Origin: Trinickia violacea
GTDB taxonomy: Bacteria; Pseudomonadota; Gammaproteobacteria; Burkholderiales; Burkholderiaceae
Length of the DNA stretch: 64,000 nucleotides
Assembly (NCBI RefSeq): GCF_005280735.1
Contig: NZ_CP040077.1
Location: 2,852,001 to 2,916,000 of the forward strand
Direction: 5' to 3'
Positions 26,817-35,355 of this stretch are shown here, piece after piece. The notes below the pieces were generated by a model. It was not told where the DNA came from, did no database searches, and saw only the letters and a program-made list of their open reading frames with translations. Position 1 is the stretch's first letter. Every line of letters begins with the position of its first letter. Both the position numbers and the translations under genes were made by a program.

Positions 26817-28160
26817 TCACGTCTCCGCCATCGGGCTCGTGATGTAACGCAATGCCACGCGATTCATCACGATGGCGATGGCGGCGAAGACTGCCGGCAC
26901 GGCAAGGATCGAAAACACCGTGCCAAACGTGAAGCCCAGCGACAGCAGCACGCCGCCGACGAGCGAGCCAAGAATCCCGCCGAGCCGGCCGAACCCAAGC
27001 ATCCAGCTGACGCCTGTCGCTCGCGCTCGGGTCGGGTAGTAGGTCGGCGCCAGCGCGTTCAAACCCGTTTGCGCGCCGCTCATGAAGAAACCTGCGCATG
27101 CGACCAGCACCGGCAGCATTCCCGACGTCAACGAGCCCGTGCCCAGCGCGAAGATGAAGACGCCGCCGAACAGGTACGCGGCTCCGATAACCGCGTTGCG
27201 GTTCATGCGGTCCATGGCGAACCCGACCGCGACCGCACCGACCGTGCCGCCGAGCTGGAACAGCCCCGTGATCGCCGCAGCCCGTTCGACGGGAAGGCCC
27301 GCGTCCTTGATGAGCGTCGGCAGCCACCCGGTCAGCAAGTAGATGATCAATAGCCCCATGAAGTACGTGACCCACAGCATGAGCGTGCCGAATGCGTAGC
27401 CATCGGCAAACAGCATGCGCACCGGTGCTTTTTCGACGGCTGCGGGTTCGGGCGACGTAAAGCTCACCTGGCTCCCGAATGTATGCCGGCAGACGCGCCC
27501 CAAGGTCGCCGCGATGCGCGTGACATCCGCTTTGCGAACGAGCATGAAGCGCGCCGATTCAGGCAGCAGCCAAAGCAGTACCGGCACGCTCAGGAGCGGC
27601 ACGACGCCACCGAAGACGAATACGCCACGCCAGCCGAAGTGCGGAATCAGCCACGCGGCGATGAAACCTCCCACGCCTGAGCCAAAGTTGAAGCCGGTGA
27701 ACATGATCGTGAGCAACAGCGACCGGCTGCGCGACGGCACGTATTCCGACAGCAGCGTCGTCGAATTCGGCATCGCGGCGCCCAGCCCGAGCCCCGTCAG
27801 AAATCGCAGCGCGATCAGCTGCAGCGGCGTGTCGGCAAACGCGCAGCACAAGCTGAAAAGGCCGAAGCACGTGACCGATCCGATCAGAATCGCTTTTCTG
27901 CCGATGCGATCGGCCGCGGGTCCGGCGGCAAGCGCACCGACCGCGAGCCCGATCATCGCCGCACTCATGACCGGCCCGAATGCCGCGCGCGCGACGCTCC
28001 AGTCATGCATGATGACGGGCGCAACAAAGCCCATCACCGCCGTGTCCAGCCCGTCCATCATGACGATAAAAAAGCACAGCAGAAGGACGAGCCACTGATA
28101 CGCCGACACGCTGCGCGCGTCGATGAATGCCTTGATATCGACTGATGCCTCTGGGTTCAT
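26817..28160 (-). CDS. MFS transporter, aromatic acid:H+ symporter type
   Basis: A 447-residue major facilitator with 12 predicted transmembrane helices. Helix 1 ends in M-M-D-G-L-D-T-A-V-M-G, the D-G-x-D motif essential in PcaK/BenK-type aromatic acid:H+ symporters. The loop 2-3 motif reads G-P-A-A-D-R-I-G-R-K and the loop 8-9 motif D-R-M-N-R. The context (extradiol dioxygenase directly upstream) suggests uptake of gallate, protocatechuate or a similar hydroxybenzoate. Start ATG 28160 has GGAGACA upstream. It lies 73 bases after the small dioxygenase subunit in the same leftward unit. Confidence 0.9.
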   Translation of the reverse strand: MNPEASVDIKAFIDARSVSAYQWLVLLLCFFIVMMDGLDTAVMGFVAPVIMHDWSVARAAFGPVMSAAMIGLAVGALAAGPAADRIGRKAILIGSVTCFGLFSLCCAFADTPLQLIALRFLTGLGLGAAMPNSTTLLSEYVPSRSRSLLLTIMFTGFNFGSGVGGFIAAWLIPHFGWRGVFVFGGVVPLLSVPVLLWLLPESARFMLVRKADVTRIAATLGRVCRHTFGSQVSFTSPEPAAVEKAPVRMLFADGYAFGTLMLWVTYFMGLLIIYLLTGWLPTLIKDAGLPVERAAAITGLFQLGGTVGAVAVGFAMDRMNRNAVIGAAYLFGGVFIFALGTGSLTSGMLPVLVACAGFFMSGAQTGLNALAPTYYPTRARATGVSWMLGFGRLGGILGSLVGGVLLSLGFTFGTVFSILAVPAVFAAIAIVMNRVALRYITSPMAET

Positions 28161-28233
28161 GCTTGTCTCCGTGGATTGATTTCTGCGCCCCGGGCTCTAC
28201 CGTCCGCGAGGTCGTGTTCTTGCGCGATCGCGG

Positions 28234-28593
28234 CTAGGCCGCGCCTGGCACGTTGCGTGTCTTGAGAAACGCTTCGAGCGTCTCGCCGCGCATTGACGCA
28301 TACATGGCTAGATTGCTTACCTTGACGACGCGCGCAAACTTTTCAAGGACGAAGAAGCACACGCCGTAGTGCACGAGGCCAAGCCAATCGCACGCGTCCA
28401 CCAAGGCGCGCTCTTCGTCGGTCAGGCCGGCGGCGGCATAGGCGGCTTCGCGATCGCGAAGCCAAAGCTCGCGCGCGGACGCCTCGCGCATCTGCCAGAA
28501 GAACCGGTTCAAGCGCAGCGTCTTGACGCTTTGCCGGATATCGAACGGATAGGTGCCCGTCAGTTCCTCGATGCCGATCAGTTGCGGGTTCAT
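28234..28593 (-). CDS. extradiol ring-cleavage dioxygenase small (alpha) subunit, LigA-like
   Basis: A 119-residue all-helical protein of the LigA family, starting at ATG 28593, which overlaps the TGA of the upstream large subunit in an ATGA junction, a sign of translational coupling. Marks include F-D-I-R-Q-S-V-K-T-L-R-L-N-R-F-F-W and A-C-D-W-L-G-L-V-H-Y-G-V. In LigAB the alpha subunit caps the active site of the beta subunit. Protocatechuate 4,5-dioxygenase alpha is somewhat longer (about 139). Forms an obligate heterodimer or tetramer with the next gene product. Confidence 0.88.
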   Translation of the reverse strand: MNPQLIGIEELTGTYPFDIRQSVKTLRLNRFFWQMREASARELWLRDREAAYAAAGLTDEERALVDACDWLGLVHYGVCFFVLEKFARVVKVSNLAMYASMRGETLEAFLKTRNVPGAA

Positions 28594-29435
28594 TGCGTCA
28601 CCTCGTCTTCGTAGAGCGTCACCGCCATCGCAGTGCTGGTCGCGAGGTAATAGTTGCGGTGCACCTCGCGCACCTTGTCGCCGAGCGCCCCGCGCATGGC
28701 GAGCCACATGATGGTCTCGACGCTCTCTGCCCCGCCGAGCCGCACATAGTCGACGTGCTTCATCTGAGCGAGACGCTGCGGGTCATGCACGATCAAGTCG
28801 AGAAACTCGAGGTCCCAATCGGTGTTGTTGAAACCGCTTCGTTCGCCGTGAACCTGATGCGACAGCCCCCCGGTGCCGACGACCACCACCTTCAGGTCCT
28901 GCGGAAACGACTCGATCGCGCGCCGCAGCGACTGGCCGAGCCGATAGCAACGCATTGCCGTGGGCAGCGGATATTGCAGCACGTTGACTTCCATCGGCAC
29001 GAGCGCCATCGGCCAGCCGCCTTCGTGCGGCAGCATCAATGAGAGCGGCGAGTTGCAGCCGTGGTCGAGCGGACGCTCCTGAAAGATCGCGAGATCGAAC
29101 TCGTCATCGATCATGTGCTCCGCGATATGGATGGCGAGGTCCGGATGACCCGCGATGTCGGGCAGCGGGCGCTTGCCCGCGCCCTCGTCCGCGAACGCGT
29201 GGTTCGGCGAGACGCCGAGCGCGAAAGTCGGATAGCAGTCGAAGAAGAAGCTGTTCGCGTGGTCGTTGTAGAACATCACCATCACGTCGGGCTGGGTTTC
29301 GGCGAGCCACTGCGCGACCGGTTCATAGCCCTTGAAAAGGGGCGCCCATGCGGGATCGTTCTGCCTTCGGTTGTCGTACGCCGCGCCAATGGTCGGCACG
29401 TGAGAGGTGCCGATTCCGCCGATGATTCTTGCCAT
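28590..29435 (-). CDS. class III extradiol dioxygenase large (beta) subunit, LigB-like
   Basis: A 281-residue Fe(II) dioxygenase. Iron ligands by comparison with LigB are His12 (G-I-G-T-S-H) and His59 (F-Y-N-D-H-A), plus a C-terminal Glu in the S-V-E-T-I-M region; the catalytic base is the His in G-G-L-S-H-Q. It opens the ring of protocatechuate or gallate between carbons 4 and 5. The neighbouring genes handle 4-oxalomesaconate, the gallate cleavage product, and no ligC or ligI homologue is in the window, so gallate is the more likely substrate. Start ATG 29435. First gene of the leftward unit; the divergent GntR gene begins 395 bases away. Confidence 0.9.
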   Translation of the reverse strand: MARIIGGIGTSHVPTIGAAYDNRRQNDPAWAPLFKGYEPVAQWLAETQPDVMVMFYNDHANSFFFDCYPTFALGVSPNHAFADEGAGKRPLPDIAGHPDLAIHIAEHMIDDEFDLAIFQERPLDHGCNSPLSLMLPHEGGWPMALVPMEVNVLQYPLPTAMRCYRLGQSLRRAIESFPQDLKVVVVGTGGLSHQVHGERSGFNNTDWDLEFLDLIVHDPQRLAQMKHVDYVRLGGAESVETIMWLAMRGALGDKVREVHRNYYLATSTAMAVTLYEDEVTQ

Positions 29436-29829
29436 GTCGTCTGATTTCCTGATTTGATGCCGTGCACGCCCTGCGCGCCGTTTCGATAGAAGGCCGGTTT
29501 CACTTCAATTCGCCGGCACTCGATACGGGATACAAAGATACAAAACCGCTCCGCTCGTCGACAGTGGGGGTTAACGTCATAACTGAACCATTTGCACCGG
29601 AATCAGCGGGCGTTTCCGGGCTTTTTTCGTACCCCGCCGTGCCCGAGAAGCCCGCCGCACAAGACCCGTTTGGTATCCCGTATCTCAACGCCCCTGTCAC
29701 GCTCTCCAGCAACCCGCACGAGATCCGATAAACGGAACAGATACCGTCAGAATCAACTCGCAATCCGCTCGGCCGACCCGTCGAATCCCCGTGCACGCCG
29801 CTATACTTCCCGGCAAAGGAGGCCCGCAA
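29436..29829. promoter_or_regulatory. divergent control region with GTATC repeats
   Basis: This 394-base interval lies between the dioxygenase operon and the GntR gene. Around 29522-29541, read on the minus strand, GTATC occurs three times within 21 bases (GTATC TTT GTATC CC GTATC). A second site at 29669-29684 reads TTTGGTATCCCGTATC on the plus strand, nearly the exact reverse complement of 29522-29536. The two sites thus form a large inverted repeat with about 130 bases between them. They are good operator candidates for the adjacent GntR regulator. A 89-residue rightward frame here is not convincing as a gene. Confidence 0.5.
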
Positions 29830-30531
29830 ATGAGTTCGACTACCCAGCACGCGATCGTGCAATCGCTGCGCGAGCAGATCCTGCGCGGGGAGCTTGCTCC
29901 CGGACAGCGCCTCGTCGAAGCGCAACTGGCGCAATGGCTCGGGGTATCGCGCACGCCGTTGCGCTACGCCTTGAGCGTGCTTTCTGCGGAGGGGCTGCTC
30001 GAGCGCTCGGGCGGGCGGGGATTCGTGGTGCGCCGATTCGGCGTCGGCGACGTGCTGAACGCGATCGACGTACGCGGCGTATTGGAGGGATTGGCTGCGC
30101 GCGCCGTAGCGGAACGCGGCGCGACGCCAGCACTGACGGCCGCGCTCGACGAGTGCCTGCGCGCAGGCGATCGCCTTTTTGAAACCGGCTCGCTCAAGAA
30201 GGGTGACGACCTGCGCTACGCCGAAATGAACGGACGCTTTCACGCATTGATCACCGACGAGGCGCAGAACGCGGCGCTAAGCGCAGCGCTGAATCTCAAC
30301 GACAAGATTCCGTTCGTATCGCCGGCCACCGTTGCCTTCGACGAAACCGCCAAGGCACGTCAATTCACGATGCTGGCGTATGCGCACCGCCAGCATCATG
30401 CGATCGTGTCGGCGCTCGTGAACGGGGAAGGTGCACGTGTCGAGGCGTTGATGAAGGAACACACGTACATCTCGAAGGAAAGTCTCAATCTCTCACTGCC
30501 CAAGCTGCAGTTGATCGCAGGTGCCGCATAA
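29830..30531 (+). CDS. GntR-family regulator, FCD (FadR) subfamily
   Basis: A 233-residue regulator starting at ATG 29830, preceded by a perfect AAAGGAGG. The winged-helix domain (residues 1-75) shows L-R-E-Q-I-L-R-G-E-L-A-P-G-Q-R-L-V-E and L-G-V-S-R-T-P-L-R-Y-A-L, the classical GntR DNA-reading helix. Residues 85-225 are an all-helical FCD ligand domain with conserved Asp/His positions (M-N-G-R-F-H and H-R-Q-H-H) that bind metal and an organic acid. It is divergent from the dioxygenase operon and likely controls it, with a pathway acid as inducer. Confidence 0.9.
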   Translation: MSSTTQHAIVQSLREQILRGELAPGQRLVEAQLAQWLGVSRTPLRYALSVLSAEGLLERSGGRGFVVRRFGVGDVLNAIDVRGVLEGLAARAVAERGATPALTAALDECLRAGDRLFETGSLKKGDDLRYAEMNGRFHALITDEAQNAALSAALNLNDKIPFVSPATVAFDETAKARQFTMLAYAHRQHHAIVSALVNGEGARVEALMKEHTYISKESLNLSLPKLQLIAGAA

Positions 30532-30532
30532 A

Positions 30533-31858
30533 ATGGCCGATAGCACGAAGACCGATCAACATTCGAATCCTGTTGCGAGGCAAGCACCGGTGAACCGAGG
30601 CGAGCTGCTGAACCTCGCCTGCCTGCGCGCCGTGTCGCTCGTTGCTCAGACGGGCAGCGTGAGCCGGGCCGCCACCGCCCTCTTTCGTGCGCAATCCGCA
30701 GTGACCCGGGCGGTACAGGAGATCGAGACGGCGCTCGCCGAGCCCCTCTTCGATCGCAAGCCTTCGGGCATGTTGCCGACGCCGGTCGGTAAAGCGGTGC
30801 TGAAACGCAGCGAACGCGTGCTCGGCGAGCTGGAAGAGTTGGCGCGTTGGTGCGAGGCGCGGGAATCGCGCCGGCGCTCCGCTACCGAAGGCAGCGTGCC
30901 TGCGTATCTGCTCAACGCCCGGCGGCTCGAATTGTTCTCGGCGCTGGCCCGGCACCGGCACATGCCGAGCGCGGCGCGCGCGCTCGGCATCACCCAGCCC
31001 GCCGTGAGCAGCGCGATCCGGATACTCGAGAGCGGCGCGGGGCTGACGCTCTTCGAGCGCAACCCGCGCGGCCTCCTGCTGACGAGCGACGGCGAGACGT
31101 TCCTGCTGCACGTGCGCCGCGCGCTGAACGAGCTGCGCCACGTCTCGGACGACGTGGCCGCGCTGCGCGGCAGCATCCAGGGACGTGTGACGGTCGGCGC
31201 GCTGCCGCTTGGCCGCACGCTGATCCTGCCCGAAGCGATCGCGAAGGTGATCGCCCAATACCCCGGCGTCAGAGTGGTCACGGACGAAAGCGCGTACGAG
31301 ACGCTGGTGGCGGGGCTGCGCGCGGGCGATGTCGATTTCATCCTCGGCGCCCTGCGTCCGAACGATGCGGTCAGCGGCCTTGAAAACGAAAAGCTGATGT
31401 CGGAAGACCTCGTGGTGCTGGCCCGGCGCGATCATCCGCTTGCCGGCGAAAACGGCCTCACGATCAAGGATCTCGCCGATGCCCAATGGATCTTGCCGCG
31501 CAACCAGTCTCCGGCGCGCGGCCTGTTCGAGACGCTCTTCAAGCGCGCGAGAATCAAGCCGCCGCTACCGGCCGTCGAAACGGCCGACCTCGCCGTGATT
31601 CGCGGCCTGCTGTTGCGCACGGACATGATCGCGGCGTTGTCCGCTCAGCAACTGCACTATGAGCGGCAATCGGGCCAGCTTGTCGCGCTCGATGTGCCGA
31701 CGCGGAACACGAGCCGCGATATCGGATTGACGCTGCGCGCAGCCGGCACGCCATCGCCGGCCGCGCGTGCGTTGATCGACGCGATTCGGATCGTCGCGGG
31801 CGACGTCGATCGTGAAGCGCGCGCGGCCGCCCGCCACCGGCCTCGCCGAAGCCCATAA
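30533..31858 (+). CDS. LysR-type regulator with two N-terminal HTH domains
   Basis: A 441-residue protein, about 130 residues longer than normal LysR regulators. Two consecutive LysR-type winged HTH regions are visible: residues 27-90 (S-V-S-R-A-A-T-A-L-F-R-A-Q-S-A-V-T-R-A-V-Q) and residues 130-190 (M-P-S-A-A-R-A-L-G-I-T-Q-P-A-V-S-S-A-I). The usual substrate-binding domain follows, with V-G-A-L-P-L-G-R and G-L-R-A-G-D-V-D-F. It starts one base after the GntR stop (a GTG overlapping that stop is an alternative), so the two regulators form an operon. It should control the convergent galBCD-like genes and/or the dioxygenase unit. Confidence 0.88.
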   Translation: MADSTKTDQHSNPVARQAPVNRGELLNLACLRAVSLVAQTGSVSRAATALFRAQSAVTRAVQEIETALAEPLFDRKPSGMLPTPVGKAVLKRSERVLGELEELARWCEARESRRRSATEGSVPAYLLNARRLELFSALARHRHMPSAARALGITQPAVSSAIRILESGAGLTLFERNPRGLLLTSDGETFLLHVRRALNELRHVSDDVAALRGSIQGRVTVGALPLGRTLILPEAIAKVIAQYPGVRVVTDESAYETLVAGLRAGDVDFILGALRPNDAVSGLENEKLMSEDLVVLARRDHPLAGENGLTIKDLADAQWILPRNQSPARGLFETLFKRARIKPPLPAVETADLAVIRGLLLRTDMIAALSAQQLHYERQSGQLVALDVPTRNTSRDIGLTLRAAGTPSPAARALIDAIRIVAGDVDREARAAARHRPRRSP

Positions 31859-31879
31859 GCGTGCTCCGATCGAGCACGC

Positions 31880-32998
31880 CTACGCCACGGTCCACACGGA
31901 CGACGGAATCCCGACCTCGCCATCGAAGAGCCAACGCGCCGTGCGCAGCAACGCCGCGCCGAGCACCTCGGGCGCTTCCGGCGTGCCGCCGGTCTCGAGT
32001 TCGACCGTGAATTCGCCAGTGGGATGCTCGACCGAGACGCGCCTGCGCCGCCCCGGCGCGGACGCGGCGATGCCGTCGCAGACCGTGCCCGGCATCACCG
32101 CCGCGCTCGCCACGCTCACCGCGCCGAGCACGCCGATCGAGGCATGGCAGCGGTGCGGAATGAAGCTGCGTGTCGAGAGCGTCCCGCCTCGCTCGATGTC
32201 GCGCGGCGGAGCAATCAGGCACATCTTCGGCACGGTCCGCTCCTTCACGTCACCGAGATTCATCAGCGGACCGGCTTGCAACCGGATGGCTTCGATGCGT
32301 GCTTTCAATTCCGTGTCCGCATCGAGCGCCTCGCGGCTCTCATAGCCGGTGCGTCCGAGATCGCTCGCCCGAATCAGCACCAACGGCATGCCGTTATCGA
32401 TGCACGTGACGTCGATACCGTTGATCGCATCGCGCAGCCGGCCGGTCGGCAGCAGCGCGCCGCAGGTCGATCCCGCCGTGTCCCGGAACGCGAGGGGAAT
32501 GGCGGCCGCCGTGCCGGGCACGCCATCGATGCGCGCCTCCCCCTCGTAGGTCACGAAGCCGCCGGGCGTGGGCACGGAAGCCACGGCGATCTGCCCGGTA
32601 TTGACCATGTGGATGACGACGTCCGTGGTCGCCTCGCGCGCGCGCATCAGCCCACGCTCGATCGCGAACGGACCGACTGCCGCCAGCATGTTGCCGCAGT
32701 TCTGCCCATAGTCGACGCGCGCCTCGTCGACGACCACCTGCGCGAATAGATAATCGACGTCCGCGTCGTCGCGCGTCGAAGGCGATACGATCGCGACCTT
32801 GCTCGTGAGCGGATCGGCCCCGCCGATGCCATCGATCTGCCGACGGTCCGGCGAGCCCATCACCGCCAGCAGCACGCGGTCGCGAACGGCAGGATCGCCG
32901 GGAAGATCGGACGCGAGAAAGAACGCGCCTTTAGACGTGCCGCCGCGCATCATCATGCAGCGAATGCGCGTCTGACGCCGCACCGGACTATTCGACAT
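31880..32998 (-). CDS. galD: 4-oxalomesaconate tautomerase (PrpF/GalD family)
   Basis: A 372-residue protein of the PrpF fold. The N-terminus reads R-C-M-M-M-R-G-G-T-S-K-G-A-F-F, the family hallmark in which a nearby Cys/Lys supports proton transfer, followed by G-I-G-G-A-D-P-L-T-S-K. In gallate catabolism GalD interconverts the tautomers of 4-oxalomesaconate for the hydratase. The two neighbouring genes on the same strand encode CHA aldolase and 4-oxalomesaconate hydratase, which settles the role over a methylaconitate isomerase one. Last gene of its unit, 12 bases from the aldolase; converges on the LysR gene 21 bases away. Confidence 0.9.
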   Translation of the reverse strand: MSNSPVRRQTRIRCMMMRGGTSKGAFFLASDLPGDPAVRDRVLLAVMGSPDRRQIDGIGGADPLTSKVAIVSPSTRDDADVDYLFAQVVVDEARVDYGQNCGNMLAAVGPFAIERGLMRAREATTDVVIHMVNTGQIAVASVPTPGGFVTYEGEARIDGVPGTAAAIPLAFRDTAGSTCGALLPTGRLRDAINGIDVTCIDNGMPLVLIRASDLGRTGYESREALDADTELKARIEAIRLQAGPLMNLGDVKERTVPKMCLIAPPRDIERGGTLSTRSFIPHRCHASIGVLGAVSVASAAVMPGTVCDGIAASAPGRRRRVSVEHPTGEFTVELETGGTPEAPEVLGAALLRTARWLFDGEVGIPSSVWTVA

Positions 32999-33010
32999 GG
33001 CAACGCTCCC

Positions 33011-33706
33011 TTAGCGTTCGTCGGCGGAGTCGACGTAGCGCAGCCCCTTCGCCGCCAGCTTCTCGCGCATGCCGTAGTAGTCGAGCCCGAGCGTTCCCGA
33101 GGCCAGCACACTGCGCGTCTTTTCCTCCTTGGCGACGCGGGCCAACGCGGCGTCCGCGACCGCGTCGACCGTTTCGAGCGGAACGACGAGCACGCCGTCG
33201 GCATCGGCGACGATCACGTCGCCGGGACGCACCGACTGCTGCGCGCAAACGATCGGAACGTTGACCGAGCCGAGCGTCTCCTTCACCGTGCCTTGCGCGG
33301 ACACCGCCTTCGACCAAACCGGGAAATTCATCTGCTGCAGTGCCCGCACGTCGCGGCAGCCGGCATCGATGACGAGCCCGCACACCCCGCGCGCCGCCAG
33401 CGAGGTCGCCAGCAGCTCGCCGAAATAGCCGTCCTCGCACGGCGAGGTCGGCGCGGCGACGAGCACGTCGCCCGGGCGGCATTGCTCGACGGCGACATGC
33501 AGCATCCAGTTGTCCGACGGCGGCATCAGCACCGTGACGGCCGATCCCGCGATCGACGGCCCGGCGTAAATCGGGCGCAGATACGATGCGAAGAGCCCAA
33601 GCCGGCCTTGCGCCTCGTGCACTGTCGCCACACCCGCCTCACGCAGAATGTCGACGCTCGCCGGTTTCGCCCGCGATATCTGCGTCACCACCACCCCGCG
33701 CTTCAT
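33011..33706 (-). CDS. galC: 4-carboxy-4-hydroxy-2-oxoadipate aldolase (LigK/GalC type)
   Basis: A 231-residue class II pyruvate aldolase of the RraA-like fold. It shows G-D-V-L-V-A-A-P-T...D-G-Y-F-G-E-L-L-A-T-S-L-A, then V-I-D-A-G-C-R-D-V (conserved Arg and metal-ligand Asp), and later D-V-I-V-A-D-A-D-G-V. It splits 4-carboxy-4-hydroxy-2-oxoadipate into pyruvate and oxaloacetate, the last step of gallate and protocatechuate 4,5-cleavage. Its ATG (33706) overlaps the stop of the hydratase gene as ATGA, so translation is coupled. Confidence 0.92.
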   Translation of the reverse strand: MKRGVVVTQISRAKPASVDILREAGVATVHEAQGRLGLFASYLRPIYAGPSIAGSAVTVLMPPSDNWMLHVAVEQCRPGDVLVAAPTSPCEDGYFGELLATSLAARGVCGLVIDAGCRDVRALQQMNFPVWSKAVSAQGTVKETLGSVNVPIVCAQQSVRPGDVIVADADGVLVVPLETVDAVADAALARVAKEEKTRSVLASGTLGLDYYGMREKLAAKGLRYVDSADER

Positions 33707-34434
33707 GACAGATCCCCCACCACTTGCGGCGTGACGCGCTGATACGCTTCCGCGTATTCGATGTTGCGGCTCGCCGTGATGCCGATATTGCGTTTCGCCT
33801 GCACGCCGCGCTGCAGCGCCACCCGCGTGTAGTACTCCCAGAGATGCTCCTGGCCGGCCATGCATTCGATCGCGCGACGCTTGACCTCCCAGACTTCGGT
33901 GATGTCGAGGAAGGTCGTCGGGGTCCATTCGCACTGCTCCGTCTGGTGCGGCTCGAACGCATAGACGGGCGGCGCGCCGACCACTTTCTGCCCCGGCCGA
34001 TGACCTTCGGCCTGCGCGATGATGCGAGCCTCCTGCGCGACGTGCATCGCGAGCGGATGATCGAAGTTGTAAGGGTCCTTGAGCGAGTGGCTCAGCACGA
34101 ACGCGGGCTGCACTTCGCGATAGACATCGACGAGCCGCATCAACGCCTCGTCAGGGACGCGCAGCGGATAGTCTCCGAGATCGAAGAACTCCACTTCGGC
34201 GCCGAGCACATCCGCGGCACGCTCCGCTTCCTCGCGACGGGCCGCCTTCACTTTTTCGATCGTCATCTCGCCCTTGCGCCAGAGCTTGGCCGATTCGCCC
34301 CGCTCGCCGAAGGACAGGCAGACCACTTTTACCCGATATCCGTTCTTCTTATGGAGCGCAATCGCTCCGCCCGCGCGCCAGACAAAGTCCGCACTATGCG
34401 CGCTCACCACCAACATCGATTGACTAGCAGTCAT
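33703..34434 (-). CDS. galB: 4-oxalomesaconate hydratase, PIG-L/LmbE type (GalB)
   Basis: A 243-residue protein of the PIG-L deacetylase-like fold. The usual A-H-P-D-D-E metal motif is A-H-S-A-D-F here, as known for the GalB hydratase branch, followed by G-G-A-I-A-L-H. H-S-L-K-D-P-Y-N-F-D-H-P near residue 118 carries further conserved His/Asp residues. GalB hydrates the enol form of 4-oxalomesaconate to 4-carboxy-4-hydroxy-2-oxoadipate. First gene of the leftward galB-galC-galD unit, whose promoter must lie in 34435-34632. Confidence 0.88.
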   Translation of the reverse strand: MTASQSMLVVSAHSADFVWRAGGAIALHKKNGYRVKVVCLSFGERGESAKLWRKGEMTIEKVKAARREEAERAADVLGAEVEFFDLGDYPLRVPDEALMRLVDVYREVQPAFVLSHSLKDPYNFDHPLAMHVAQEARIIAQAEGHRPGQKVVGAPPVYAFEPHQTEQCEWTPTTFLDITEVWEVKRRAIECMAGQEHLWEYYTRVALQRGVQAKRNIGITASRNIEYAEAYQRVTPQVVGDLS

Positions 34435-34632
34435 GGTTCGGTCCTGTTGAAATCAGGTCGTTTCGTCAGGACCCATTCTAGGTCTGGAGGCTCGCGGGGA
34501 GCCGTGCGAAGTACGTCGGATAGCCTTCTGATTTGTTTATCGATCGCGCTGTGGGAGGGGTGCCTCGAGGCGCCGAGCGCCATTTTGGGGACGGCGCTAT
34601 GCTAGCGGTTCCGTTCAACCAAGGAGCATCCA

Positions 34633-35340
34633 ATGAAACCGACGCCAGGATCGATGATTTCCTTTCAGCGCCCTGACGGCCAGCAACTCCAGGGTTATTT
34701 GGCAACGCCCGAGAAGCCCGAAGGCGCGCCCGCAATCGTCGTGATTCAAGAGTGGTGGGGATTGAACGACCAGATCCGCGGCGTGGCGGACCGGCTTGCG
34801 CAATCCGGATATTTGGCTTTGGTACCCGATCTCTATCGCGGCAAGATGACCGTCGAAGAGGAAGAAGCGCATCACTTGATGAGCGGTCTCGACTTCGGCG
34901 ACGCGGCCGGCCAGGACGTTCGCGGCGCCGTGCAGTACTTGAAGCAGCGTTCCGAACGCGTCGCGGTGATGGGCTATTGCATGGGCGGCGCGCTGACCCT
35001 GTTGTCGCTATGCCAGACCCCTGAAGTATCGGCCGGCGTGGTGTGGTACGGCTTTCCTCCGCTGGAGTACATCGACGCGTCCAAAATCAAGGTGCCCGTC
35101 ATCGGCCACTGGGCCACCCAGGACGACGCCTTTTCAATCGAGACGGTCGGTGCGCTGGAAACCAAGTTGTCGGACGCCAAAGTCAACTTCGAATTCCATC
35201 GCTATCTTGCACGTCACGCGTTTGCCAACGAGACCGCGGTCGGGCCCAGCCGAATCGCGATCACGCAATACGATCCCGTCTGGGCGCAGTTGGCCTGGGA
35301 CCGTACGCTGACGTTCTTGGGACGCACGATGTGGGCGTAG
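34633..35340 (+). CDS. dienelactone hydrolase family protein
   Basis: A 235-residue alpha/beta hydrolase without signal peptide, starting at ATG 34633 after AAGGAG. It keeps the dienelactone hydrolase triad: nucleophile Cys116 in G-Y-C-M-G-G, an Asp at 164-165 (T-Q-D-D-A-F), and His195 (R-H-A-F-A-N). E-W-W-G-L-N-D-Q-I near residue 40 is also typical. Family members open dienelactones in chlorocatechol breakdown, but many act on other esters. It is next to the gallate genes yet on the opposite strand with its own promoter space, so the link is loose. Confidence 0.9.
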   Translation: MKPTPGSMISFQRPDGQQLQGYLATPEKPEGAPAIVVIQEWWGLNDQIRGVADRLAQSGYLALVPDLYRGKMTVEEEEAHHLMSGLDFGDAAGQDVRGAVQYLKQRSERVAVMGYCMGGALTLLSLCQTPEVSAGVVWYGFPPLEYIDASKIKVPVIGHWATQDDAFSIETVGALETKLSDAKVNFEFHRYLARHAFANETAVGPSRIAITQYDPVWAQLAWDRTLTFLGRTMWA

Positions 35341-35355
35341 CGCGCGAATAGCGGC

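Noticed and set aside
29462..29731. 89-residue plus-strand ORF between the dioxygenase and GntR genes
   Set aside because: No start signal, no family resemblance, and it covers the GTATC operator candidates.
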